A DNA stretch of 64,000 nt, taken from positions 1 to 64,000 of the forward strand of contig NZ_JADPKR010000104.1 in the NCBI RefSeq assembly GCF_023074055.1, read 5' to 3'. A program made the position numbers and the translations under genes. Under the pieces are notes generated by a model. It did no database searches. It had not been told where the DNA came from and saw only the letters and a program-made list of their open reading frames with translations. Of the stretch, positions 55,475-63,757 are shown piece after piece (the first letter of the stretch is position 1; each line of letters begins with the position of its first letter). The DNA comes from Bradyrhizobium sp. 141 (GTDB lineage: Bacteria > Pseudomonadota > Alphaproteobacteria > Rhizobiales > Xanthobacteraceae).

Positions 55475-55810
55475 CTACTGCTTATCGAACGGAATATATT
55501 GCTGGTACTGCTTGGGCACCGAGCTGCGATAGCGCGCGGGCACGGTGCCGCTGTCGACCGAGTGATCGATCTCCTGCTGCCGCGTCATCTTTTTCTTCGC
55601 CGGCTTCTTCGACGCGCTCTTCTTGGAGTCGGTCGGCTGGCTGGAGCTGTCGGTGGCCGCAGCCGGTGCCGCCGTCGTTGCCGGCGCAGTGCTTGTCGCC
55701 GCAGGCGCCGCGGTTCCGCCGGCAGCGGGCGCGGTCTGGGCCGACGCGAGCGGTGTTTGCATGATGAGCGCCAGCGCCGCTGTCGCGGCCAGCAAGTATG
55801 ACTTTTGCAT
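55475..55810 (-). CDS. Small exported Ala/Thr-rich protein
   Basis: About 111 residues. A signal peptide (MQKSYLLAATAALALIMQTP, cleavage after ASA) is followed by a low-complexity Ala/Pro/Thr segment, a Lys-rich stretch (KKSASKKPAKKK) and a short C-terminal region (SVDSGTVPARYRSSVPKQYQ). Periplasmic. Function unknown; the tail could bind membrane or cell wall through its charge. Confidence 0.6.
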   Translation of the reverse strand: MQKSYLLAATAALALIMQTPLASAQTAPAAGGTAAPAATSTAPATTAAPAAATDSSSQPTDSKKSASKKPAKKKMTRQQEIDHSVDSGTVPARYRSSVPKQYQQYIPFDKQ

Positions 55811-56070
55811 CAGAACCTCCAAAATTGCCTCGTCCGAACCAGGCCAAACCTAGGCCTGCGGCATCGACGCCTGCAAGTCTGTCAACATTAGGTCTGATCC
55901 TGCGTGAGAACTGTGGCCGAGATCACATTGCTCGCCACCGGCTGCGTCACGATGTACCTCGCCTCGAACGCATCCGGCGTCGCGGCGACCAACACAGCAT
56001 GACCGTGCGTCAGACAGGCCACGGGAACGCCAAGGCCCGGCGTTCCGCCCCACAATCGAAGGAGACTGAA

Positions 56071-56304
56071 ATGCGTCGCACCATCCTCACGCTTGCATCG
56101 TTCGCAACCTTGATCGCCGCGTCGTTGTCGGCAGCTCCGGCCCAGGCCGCCAGCGACAGATACTGCCTGCAAGGCCGCAGCTGGGGCTATCCCGGCAACT
56201 GCCAGTTCGCGAGCTACCAGCAATGTGCGGCGAGCGCCTCCGGCACATCGGCCTATTGCGGCATCAATCCGCGGTACGCGTATTCGCAGCCCTACTCTTA
56301 CTGA
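56071..56304 (+). CDS. DUF3551-like small exported protein
   Basis: A 77-aa product. GGAGACTGAA precedes the ATG. The signal peptide ends SAAPAQA; the mature part has four Cys (YCLQG, NCQF, QQCAA, YCGINPRY) in the YCLQGRSWGYPGNCQF arrangement seen in DUF3551, a family rich in Bradyrhizobium. A G/C-rich hairpin (about 56307-56341) follows. Function unknown. Confidence 0.65.
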   Translation: MRRTILTLASFATLIAASLSAAPAQAASDRYCLQGRSWGYPGNCQFASYQQCAASASGTSAYCGINPRYAYSQPYSY

Positions 56305-56435
56305 TGAAGCGGCGGCGTGCGCGCATGACGCGCGCGCCGCCACAGCCCCAGCAAACAGGCCTGAACGAAGCGAGAATTGCGTTACCCAATTGGTCGGGGA
56401 TGTGACAAGCTAGAATGCGGGCACTGGAACATCGG

Positions 56436-57413
56436 ATGAAACGCAGGCAGCTCCTGACTCTTCTCGTAGGTGCGGCAACTGCCAGGCCGATCCGAAGCTT
56501 CGCGCAACAATCAGTCAAGCGACCGGTACTTGGCTTCCTAGTGGCAGGATCGCAGGCCTCGCACGGGGCATGGGTGACGACCTTCGCGCAGCGGCTGTCA
56601 GAACTCGGATGGGCAGACGGGCGCAATGTCAGGATCGAGTACAAGTGGGCGGCTGGGGATGTACAGAAGACTGAGGAGTTTGCAGGCGATTTCGTGCGGC
56701 AGAAGGTCGATGTAATCGTCACGTCGGCATACGGTGTAGTGGCCGCCAAACAGGCAACGTCTACCATCCCGATTGTATTTGCAGCCTACGGGGATGCCGT
56801 AGCCAACGGCTTTGCCGCAAGCCTCTCTCGACCCGGCGGCAACGTGACGGGACTTTCCATCCAGCCAGGTGAGCTGAGCAGCAAACGTCTCGAACTACTA
56901 AGGGAGGCTATTCCGAGCGTTCGGCGTCTCGCTGCATTGGTCAACATCAATTATGCAGGCCTAAAGCAAGAGCTCGCCGGTATGCGGGTCGCATCCGCAA
57001 GAATGAACATAGAGCTCAATGTGATCGAGATAGCGACAGCCAACGACATTGAGCCTGCGATGGCCAAATTGTCCGGCCACACCGATGCGCTATATGTTTA
57101 CAGCGAGCCTCTTACCAACGCCAACAAAAGCCAAATAATTGCGGCGACCGCCTCCGCCAAAATCCCGACCATCTTCGCATTCAGAGAATTCGTCGACGCT
57201 GGGGGCTTGCTCTCGTACGGACCGAACTTCAGCGACCTTTTCAGTCGGGCTGCAGAGTATACGGACAAGATTTTGCGCGGAGCAACGCCAGCAGACATGC
57301 CTATTCAGCAACCCGTGAAGTTTGACCTGATTATCAACCTCAGGGCGGCCAAGTCGCTGGGTGTTAGCATTTCAGATAGTGTTCTTATGCGCGCCGATGA
57401 GGTGCTCGAATGA
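56436..57413 (+). CDS. Orphan ABC transporter substrate-binding protein (TrpX-like fold)
   Basis: About 325 residues from the ATG at 56436 (MKRRQLLTLLVGAATARPIR), a Tat-like signal. The mature part fits the ABC_sub_bind family: RPVLGFLVAG, LGWADGRNVRIEYKWAAGD, VVAAKQATSTIPIVFAAYGD, SLSRPGGNVTGLS, and the end DSVLMRADEVLE. No permease or ATPase genes are near. Solitary copies of this family are abundant in Bradyrhizobium. Convergent with a paralogue at 57559. Confidence 0.8.
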   Translation: MKRRQLLTLLVGAATARPIRSFAQQSVKRPVLGFLVAGSQASHGAWVTTFAQRLSELGWADGRNVRIEYKWAAGDVQKTEEFAGDFVRQKVDVIVTSAYGVVAAKQATSTIPIVFAAYGDAVANGFAASLSRPGGNVTGLSIQPGELSSKRLELLREAIPSVRRLAALVNINYAGLKQELAGMRVASARMNIELNVIEIATANDIEPAMAKLSGHTDALYVYSEPLTNANKSQIIAATASAKIPTIFAFREFVDAGGLLSYGPNFSDLFSRAAEYTDKILRGATPADMPIQQPVKFDLIINLRAAKSLGVSISDSVLMRADEVLE

Positions 57414-57558
57414 CTATAATCCGCTCCATTTGTCGACTTGGGATCACAGGCGGACGAACGAAGCTAGATCAGCGATGTCCGTTCTCGCTTTGAAAGCGTC
57501 GAAACAGGAAAGCAGCAAGGGCCAATTGCTGCTGTGAGTAATCCCAGCGTACCCGGTC

Positions 57559-58545
57559 TTATTCAATCACCTCGTCGGCGCGCATCAGGAACGATTCAGG
57601 AAGCTTCAGTCCGATCGCCTTCGCCGTTTTGAGGTTGACTGTCAGAAAGAACCGTGTGGGCTGCTCGATCGGCAAATCAGCAGGATTGGCTCCCTTGAAT
57701 ATCTTGTCGACGAGCGCCGCCGAGCGGCGGAGGAAATCCTTGATGTCGTATCCATAACTGAGAGTCCCTCCGTCGACCACATATTCGCGGTGGCCAAACG
57801 TCGTTGGCAGGTTGGCCTTCATCGCGAGCTCCGCAATACGTCTGCGATGCAGGGCGAAGACGGCATCAGTGATGACGACAACGGCCTCGACACGCTGTTG
57901 GGCAAAATGAATGAAGGCATTATCGATCTCGTCTTCGTTGCGCGCATCCGCTCGCCATATCTCAATAACGGTTCGTTGAGCCGCCGCCTGAGCCGTTGCG
58001 AGCCCCGGTACGGTCGTCGGGCTATCCGGGTTGGCAAGAACGCCGATACGCGCGAGCTTGGGCAGGATCTCCGATAAAAATTCAATCTGCTTGGAAATCG
58101 TGCTCTCGTGTGAGGTCGCAAGGCCGGTGACATTGCCACCTGGCCTCGCAAGGCTGGAGACGAAGCCGCTACCAACCGGATCGCTCACGTTACTCATGAT
58201 GATCGGTATGGTGCTCGTTGCGTTCCGCATCGCGGAAATGGCCGCAGGCGTGCCTAAGACGACAACATCGACATTCAAGCGAACCAGCTCGGCGGCAAGT
58301 TCGGGAAATCTGTCGTAACGTCCTTCGGCATAGCGGTATTCGACGACGTAGTCGCGCCCCTCAATATAGCCCAAATCGCGCAGCCCCTCGATGAGCCCGA
58401 CACTGACCCGCGACGATCCGGCCGGCGTCCCTCCGATCAAGTGTCCGACGCGCCAGGGCTTTCGCGCACCTCGCTGAGCCCGCGCCGCGAGCGGCCAGGC
58501 TGCTACCATAGTGGCAATCGCTGCTATGATCTCTCGCCGTCGCAT
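57559..58545 (-). CDS. Orphan ABC transporter substrate-binding protein (paralogue)
   Basis: A 328-aa protein with a signal sequence (MRRREIIAAIATMVAAWPLA). Seen: LIGGTPAGSSRVSVGLIEGL, LGYIEGRDYVVEYRYAEG, NATSTIPIIMSNVSDPVGSG, LARPGGNVTGLAT, and the end ESFLMRADEVIE. It is a clear paralogue of the protein at 56436, in opposite orientation. No transporter partners are visible. Confidence 0.8.
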   Translation of the reverse strand: MRRREIIAAIATMVAAWPLAARAQRGARKPWRVGHLIGGTPAGSSRVSVGLIEGLRDLGYIEGRDYVVEYRYAEGRYDRFPELAAELVRLNVDVVVLGTPAAISAMRNATSTIPIIMSNVSDPVGSGFVSSLARPGGNVTGLATSHESTISKQIEFLSEILPKLARIGVLANPDSPTTVPGLATAQAAAQRTVIEIWRADARNEDEIDNAFIHFAQQRVEAVVVITDAVFALHRRRIAELAMKANLPTTFGHREYVVDGGTLSYGYDIKDFLRRSAALVDKIFKGANPADLPIEQPTRFFLTVNLKTAKAIGLKLPESFLMRADEVIE

Positions 58546-58734
58546 CGCTCGCCCCTAAGCACTGGACGAAGCACAATATCGGCTCTGCTAAGCAAACTGA
58601 TATAAGGAAGAGATTGGGCCTGGCCCAAGGCCAGAAGGGCGCGGCCCGATGTCTCAGTCGGGTCTGATCCACATTTCGTGATCGTTCATTGAACTGTCCT
58701 ATCAGCCTGCTTGTGTTGGCAAGTAGGTAGGACG

Positions 58735-58971
58735 ATGAGCTCCTTTGACCCGATGGCCGCGGCGGTCGATTGGCTGGACGCTCCGCACAGCCAAGATCGA
58801 GACGGCGAGGGAGCGCTGATTTCATACGTCGTGCAGGAAGGCGTTGTCAGCGCAGCTCTGAGGTTTAATGCCGCTGGGGACATCTCGTCGCACAACCGCG
58901 GCCCTACGGATCAGGTTCCAACCGTCATTTCCATGGTGGCCGCGCCAGCGTGGATTCGAGCTTGCCGATAA
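58735..58971 (+). pseudogene. Small protein, possible NTF2/SnoaL-like remnant
   Basis: 78 codons starting MSSFDPMAAAVDWLDA, which is how a common Bradyrhizobium SnoaL-like small protein begins as I remember it. After residue 16 the expected sequence is lost and the rest is unlike the family. A GTAGGTAGGACG stretch precedes the ATG. It could be a young pseudogene or a chance ORF. Confidence 0.3.
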
Positions 58972-58981
58972 TTATTCTGGT

Positions 58982-59149
58982 TTAGTCGTTTGGCGAATTG
59001 CTTCGTCCGGTTCCCGCTCGAGGCTCTGCCTGTCTTGCAATACGCTCGGCTGCGCTCACGCGCATTCGCAAGTCTTCTAACTCTGAAAACTCGGAAAGAA
59101 GCCAGTCGAAACGCTGTTTCAGAACAGCCGTGCGATCATCAGCATCCAT
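58982..59149 (-). CDS. Small hypothetical protein
   Basis: A 55-aa product from the ATG at 59149: MDADDRTAVLKQRFDWLLSE followed by a helical, charged region rich in Glu and Arg. It reads as an amphipathic helix pair. No family recognised; the frame upstream is open, so a longer form is possible. Confidence 0.35.
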   Translation of the reverse strand: MDADDRTAVLKQRFDWLLSEFSELEDLRMRVSAAERIARQAEPRAGTGRSNSPND

Positions 59150-59635
59150 TGTAGGCCCTACGACACGCAAGAGACCCCGCCCGATAACCGGGAAAACTGT
59201 GCAAGTCGCAAATGCGGTGGCGAGGCTGCAGTTCCCACTGATATGTCGCGAGCGCGTAGAGAGCGACATCGCGGGAGGCATTGAGGTGGCGGCTGTCTGA
59301 TATCGAGGCGCGCTTCATCTGCACCGATTGCGGCACCGCGGCGGTGAGGTCAGGCCGAACTTCGATGATCGCCAGTGACGGCCCCGGCCGTGGGGGCTTC
59401 TGAGGGGTGGAGGCCGGGGCCGCTGGAGGTGCTTGGACCTTGGGAAGGCCAAGCGCCCGCAGTCTAGGAAATTTCGGCAATGAGCTCTGTTCGCTTTCGC
59501 ACATTGGCATATGGCTCCCTTGCGCAACCGAGGAGCTGCAACAAGGACATGCGGACTTGATTGAAAAAGCTCCGCGCGAATGTGGCGGAGGACTTCCGCT
59601 TTGGCCCTCGCAATCTGCCCCTATGAGGACACGCG

Positions 59636-60154
59636 CTACTGCGCTGCGCCGAGGTCGATCTCTGCGAGCCGCGTCTCGAACCAGCGCGACTGCGCCTCGT
59701 CGACGAGCCCGCTGACATAGACTTCCGACATCGTCACGTGGTGCCGGTCCAGCACCAGCAGCACGCCGATCCAATACGGAAACCAGACGTGCACGTCGGT
59801 CAGCGCGCGCAGCTTGTGCTGATCGTGCTCCAGCGGCGTGTGATTGCTCGCCTTGCGGATCTCGACAATGAGCAGATTGTTCGGGATCTCGCGCTGATGC
59901 ACGGCGACATCAGGGTAGATCGACTTTCCCAGATGGTCGTCGGTCGAGATGATGGTGCCGTGCGGCAGGTGCAGCGTACGCTCGCCGAGCCGGTCGTAGT
60001 TGCAATCGACCGACCAGCCGGAGAACTGCTTCTCCAGATGCACGGCGAAGCGGTGCGTGACCGCGCGCTCGCCGATGTCCTTCTCGAACAGGAAGCCTTC
60101 GTGGGCGTAGAAGTCCCGGAGCGCCGCGATCACCTTGTTCAGCTCGGTCTGCAT
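59636..60154 (-). CDS. Hypothetical protein with a PD-(D/E)XK nuclease-like motif
   Basis: A 172-aa protein. KSIYPDVAVHQREIPNNLLI followed by VEIRKAS gives Asp, then Glu-x-Arg (the usual Lys is replaced by Arg) on a strand, as in PD-(D/E)XK nuclease folds. N-terminal helices (MQTELNKVIAALRDFYAHEG) precede. No DNA-binding domain or restriction partner is near; it is followed by the TPP enzyme gene upstream on the same strand (36-base gap). Nuclease activity is a prediction from one motif only. Confidence 0.55.
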   Translation of the reverse strand: MQTELNKVIAALRDFYAHEGFLFEKDIGERAVTHRFAVHLEKQFSGWSVDCNYDRLGERTLHLPHGTIISTDDHLGKSIYPDVAVHQREIPNNLLIVEIRKASNHTPLEHDQHKLRALTDVHVWFPYWIGVLLVLDRHHVTMSEVYVSGLVDEAQSRWFETRLAEIDLGAAQ

Positions 60155-60190
60155 CGTGCCTCCGGGCCTTTGGCGCGTGCGGCGCCGCCT

Positions 60191-61738
60191 TTACATCTGG
60201 ACTTCGATCAGCCGCGGCCCGGGCTCGGCGACGGCCTCGGCCAGCGCCTTGTTGAACTCGTCGGCATTGGTGACGGCGCGGCCGGGCACGCCCATGCCCT
60301 TGGCCAGCGCCACGAAATCCAGCGTCGGACGGTCGAGCCGCAGCATGTCGTTGGCGCGCTGGCCGGGCTCGCCGGCGCCGACATTGTCGAACTCGCCGCG
60401 CAGGATCTGGTAGATGCGGTTGGCGAACACGATGGTGACGATGTTGAGGTTCTCGCGCGCCTGCGTCCACAGCGACTGGATCGTGTACATCGCGCTGCCG
60501 TCGCCGACCATGCAGATCACTTTGCGGTCGGGACAGGCGATCGCCGCACCGATCGAGAGCGGCGTCGAGAAGCCGATCGAGCCGCCCATGTTCTGCAGCC
60601 AGTCGTGCGGCGCGGCGGCCGCCGTCGGCGGGAAGAACGCGCGGCCGGTGGTGAGCGATTCGTCGACCAGGATCGCGTTCTCGGGGATCGCGTAGGCGAT
60701 CGACTGCGCGATCGAGGCGTGGGTCAGCGCGCCGGTCGGCTTGAGCAGTTCCTGCGACGCCTGCGGCTTGACGTCCTTGGCGCTCGCCTTCACGGCGCCG
60801 GCCAGCGCTTCGAGCGCTGCGACCGAGTTCTCGCCCCAGGAGGTCATGCGATGGACGTCGCAGCCCTCGGGCTTGAGCATGCTCGGCCTGTTCGGATAGG
60901 CGAAGAACGCCACGGGATCGTCGGACTCGACCAGCACGATGTGACGGAACTTGGCCAGCATCGGCAGCGCGTTCTCGATCACGTAGTGAATGCGGTCGAT
61001 CGAGTAACGGCCGCGGCCGCGCGCCATCTTGGGACGGAAGGTCGGGCCCATCACGGTGCAGCCCGTCTTGGCGGCGATGCGCTCGGCCAGCGCCAGGCCC
61101 TGCTCGCTCAGCGCGCTGCCGGTCATCAGCAGCAGCGTGCCCTCGCCGTCGCCATGCAGGATTTTTGCGGCCTGCTCGACCGCCTGCGGCGAATAGCTCG
61201 CGCGCCGCTGCTCGGCCGGAACCTCGGCAATGCCGTCGGCCTCGTTCCAGGCGGTGTCGGCGGGCAGGATCAGGGTCGCGATCTGCGGCGGCGCGCTCTT
61301 GGCGGCGGCAATGGCTGCGGCACCGTCAGCGGCAACCGATTTGGCATCCGGCGAGGTGCGGACCCAGGACGACATCGGCCGGGCCAGGCCCTCGATGTCG
61401 GACGTCAGCGGCGCGTTGAAGCCGATGTGGTAGACCGCATGCTGGCCGACGATATTGACGATGCCGGAATTGGCCTTCTTGGCGTTGTGCAGATTGGCAA
61501 GGCCGTTGGCGAGGCCGGGACCGAGATGCAGCAGCGTCGAGGCCGGCGTTCCCTTCATGCGGAAATAGCCGTCGGCGGCGCCAGTCACCACGCCTTCGAA
61601 CAGGCCGAGCACGCAGCGCATGCCGGGGACGCGGTCGAGCGCTGCGACAAAATGCATCTCGGAGGTGCCTGGATTGGTGAAGCAGACATCCACCCCACCC
61701 TTGACCATCGTCCGCACCAGGCTTTCCGCACCGTTCAT
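60191..61738 (-). CDS. Acetolactate synthase-like TPP-dependent enzyme, large subunit type
   Basis: A 515-aa protein. The ATG at 61738 has GGGAG six bases before it; the frame is open to 61783. N-terminal Pyr domain: TNPGTSEMHFVAALDRVPGM (the Glu that activates TPP). Middle domain GRAFFP-type; PP domain: GDGSAMYTIQSLWTQARENL (GDG-x24-N motif, with N in FANRIYQ). Residues that set acetolactate specificity cannot be verified; related families are benzoylformate decarboxylase and sulfoacetaldehyde enzymes. No ilvH gene is adjacent, so it is probably not the biosynthetic IlvB. Confidence 0.8.
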   Translation of the reverse strand: MNGAESLVRTMVKGGVDVCFTNPGTSEMHFVAALDRVPGMRCVLGLFEGVVTGAADGYFRMKGTPASTLLHLGPGLANGLANLHNAKKANSGIVNIVGQHAVYHIGFNAPLTSDIEGLARPMSSWVRTSPDAKSVAADGAAAIAAAKSAPPQIATLILPADTAWNEADGIAEVPAEQRRASYSPQAVEQAAKILHGDGEGTLLLMTGSALSEQGLALAERIAAKTGCTVMGPTFRPKMARGRGRYSIDRIHYVIENALPMLAKFRHIVLVESDDPVAFFAYPNRPSMLKPEGCDVHRMTSWGENSVAALEALAGAVKASAKDVKPQASQELLKPTGALTHASIAQSIAYAIPENAILVDESLTTGRAFFPPTAAAAPHDWLQNMGGSIGFSTPLSIGAAIACPDRKVICMVGDGSAMYTIQSLWTQARENLNIVTIVFANRIYQILRGEFDNVGAGEPGQRANDMLRLDRPTLDFVALAKGMGVPGRAVTNADEFNKALAEAVAEPGPRLIEVQM

Positions 61739-61976
61739 CAGAGGCTCCCGCAACCGGCCATGTCCAAATATCCGTTCGATCAATCATTGTTCGCGCGTTC
61801 CGTCAAAGCAAGAGGCGGCATCGCTGCCCTGCCCCGCGCGACGATGCGCCGGTGGCATGGTTGCCGATTTGATAACGACCGCGGCGGATGATGTCCCTCA
61901 CGGGGCCGTGGCTTGCGAAAAGCCCGCAAATATGGCCTGTGGCCTTTGTTGAATCGATTTTTTGCTGGGGGATACA

Positions 61977-62555
61977 ATGATTCGGTTTTTTGCCGCGCCG
62001 ATTGCCGCCATCGCACTGCTGTCGGCCGCGGCGGGCGGCGCGGTCGCCGAAGAGTTCGACTCGCGCGACATCATGGGCGGCGGCCCGAACTTCTTCCGTT
62101 CCGGCGCCAATCCCGTCCCCCGCACCACCGTCATGTATAACGGCAATTACGCGCCCGGCACGATCGTGGTGAACACGAGCGAGCGGCGGCTGTATCTGGT
62201 GCTCCAGAACGGCCAGGCGCTGCGCTACGGCATCGGCGTCGGCCGTGACGGCTTCCGCTGGGGCGGGGTCCACAGGATCACCGCCAAGAAGGAATGGCCG
62301 GACTGGACGCCGCCCTCGCAAATGCTGGCCCGCCGGCCCGACCTGCCGCGCCACATGAAGGGCGGCGTCGACAATCCGCTCGGCGCGCGCGCGATGTATC
62401 TGGGCTCGACCCTCTACCGCATCCACGGCTCCAACGAGCCGGAAACGATCGGCCAGGCGGTCTCCTCTGGCTGCTTCCGCATGACCAATGACGACGTCAG
62501 CGATCTCTACGGCCGCGTCGCGGTCGGTACCACGGTGGTGGTTCTGAATAACTAG
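61977..62555 (+). CDS. L,D-transpeptidase (YkuD/ErfK family)
   Basis: A 192-aa exported protein. GGGGGA precedes the ATG at 61977 by 5 bases. A signal peptide (MIRFFAAPIAAIALLSAAAG) is followed by a YkuD domain: GTIVVNTSERRLYLVLQNGQ, YGIGVGRDGFRWGG, and the active site HGSNEPETIGQAVSSGCFRM (His and Cys nucleophile). Single-domain enzyme that makes 3-3 cross-links or attaches lipoproteins to peptidoglycan. Bradyrhizobium genomes carry many such copies. Confidence 0.88.
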   Translation: MIRFFAAPIAAIALLSAAAGGAVAEEFDSRDIMGGGPNFFRSGANPVPRTTVMYNGNYAPGTIVVNTSERRLYLVLQNGQALRYGIGVGRDGFRWGGVHRITAKKEWPDWTPPSQMLARRPDLPRHMKGGVDNPLGARAMYLGSTLYRIHGSNEPETIGQAVSSGCFRMTNDDVSDLYGRVAVGTTVVVLNN

Positions 62556-62567
62556 AGCCGAGTGAAC

Positions 62568-62667
62568 TGCCGTAGGGTGGGCAAAGCGAAGCGTGCCCAC
62601 CAATTCTTTGGTTATTGTCGAGAGATGGTGGGCACGGCGCTTTCGCGCCTTTGCCCACCCTACGGCA
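62568..62667. repeat. Bradyrhizobium-type intergenic palindrome
   Basis: TGCCGTAGGGTGGGCAAAG (62568-62586) and its exact complement (62649-62667) are ends of an about 100-base inverted repeat; inside, CGTGCCCACCA and TGGTGGGCACG pair as well. It lies between the L,D-transpeptidase and the DUF2927 gene and would form a long hairpin. Similar palindromes are frequent between Bradyrhizobium genes. Confidence 0.8.
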
Positions 62668-62753
62668 CCGTGTTTGAACACAGCGGGAACCCGCTGAGCG
62701 CGTGAATTTGCGGACTTGTGTGCGCGACGCGAATGCGGCAGCGTCGTACGACG

Positions 62754-63569
62754 ATGAGCGCACTCCACTCGCCCGCGCCTGGCCTTCGCATCGCCCTCCT
62801 GGTGCTCGCCGCGCTCACATTGGTGCCTGACACCGCTACCATGGCCGCCGCGGGCGAATTGCCCGCGATCTCGTCGCGCCAGCGCACCGAGAAAAAGAGT
62901 TTTACCGACGGCGAGATCGTCGACGGCTTCCTGAAGACGGCGTTCGGCGCCGAATATCACCTCGCCGGCCGCGTCGACCGCATCCGCAAATTCGACGGAC
63001 CGGTGCGCGTGTTCGCCGAGAGCGACCGCACTGACCGCAAGGCGCAGCTCGCAAAGGTCGTAGCCGATATCGGCAAGCGCGTGCAGCATCTCGACATCGC
63101 CATGATCGACACCAACGAAGCGGCGAATGTGCGCGTGAAGCTGGTGCGCGACCGAGATCTCTTCCGCACCATCTCGAGCTTCTACGGCGCGGAGAAGGCG
63201 CGCGAGATCCGCACCTCGCTCGACCCGCAATGCCTGTCCGGCTTCCGCAAGAACGACAATTTCGAGATCGAGCATTCCGACGTCATCCTCACCGTCGACA
63301 ATGGCGACTTCGTCTTCCTCGACTGCGCCTACGAGGAGCTGCTGCAATCGCTTGGGCCCATCAACGACACCGCGAGCGTGCCCTGGACCATGTTCAACGA
63401 CAACGTCTCGATGGGCTATTTCGACGTCTACGATCAGCACATCCTGAATTTGCTGTACGACCCCCGCATCAAGGCAGGCATGACCGTCGCCGAGGTGAAG
63501 GCGGTGCTGCCGGCCGTGCTCACCGACGTGCGCGCGTGGGTGAAGCAGGTGAATGATTTGAAGGAGTGA
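62754..63569 (+). CDS. DUF2927-like exported protein
   Basis: About 271 residues from the ATG at 62754. A signal peptide (about 32 residues, ending ATMAAA) is followed by a mature domain: FTDGEIVDGFLKTAFGAEYH, DRIRKFDGPVRVFAES, and GPINDTASVPWTMFNDNVSM near the end, FDVYDQHILNLLYDPRIKAG last. This is the pattern of DUF2927, a periplasmic family of unknown function that may be a metalloprotease-like fold. It is read as a single gene. Confidence 0.7.
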   Translation: MSALHSPAPGLRIALLVLAALTLVPDTATMAAAGELPAISSRQRTEKKSFTDGEIVDGFLKTAFGAEYHLAGRVDRIRKFDGPVRVFAESDRTDRKAQLAKVVADIGKRVQHLDIAMIDTNEAANVRVKLVRDRDLFRTISSFYGAEKAREIRTSLDPQCLSGFRKNDNFEIEHSDVILTVDNGDFVFLDCAYEELLQSLGPINDTASVPWTMFNDNVSMGYFDVYDQHILNLLYDPRIKAGMTVAEVKAVLPAVLTDVRAWVKQVNDLKE

Positions 63570-63597
63570 GGTGTTTCTACGCGGAGTGACGATTCTT

Positions 63598-63747
63598 CCC
63601 CTCTCCCCTTGTGGGAGAGGGTGGCTCGCCGCGGAGCGGCGAGACGGGTGAGGGGTATCTCTCGGCGAGCACAATTCTCATTTAAGTGTGCGGAGACATA
63701 CCCCTCATCCGGCGCTTCGCGCCACCTTCTCCCACAAGGGGAGAAGG
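63598..63747. repeat. Inverted copies of a second intergenic palindrome
   Basis: CCCTCTCCCCTTGTGGGAGA (63600-63619) with a G/C-rich tail ending GGGTGAGGGGTAT (to 63657) is repeated in inverted order as ATACCCCTCATCC...CTTCTCCCACAAGGGGAGAA (63698-63747). The two copies face each other and could form a large hairpin between the DUF2927 gene and the threonine synthase end. Also a typical Bradyrhizobium intergenic element. Confidence 0.8.
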
Positions 63748-63757
63748 AAGAACACAC

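Noticed and set aside
59738..61891. Plus-strand open frame of 717 codons opposite the TPP enzyme
   Set aside because: Arg/Asp-rich low-complexity translation typical of an antisense frame; the minus strand encodes recognised proteins.
61803..63674. Minus-strand open frame of 623 codons across the L,D-transpeptidase and DUF2927 genes
   Set aside because: Runs antisense through two recognised exported proteins and through palindromes; no motif.
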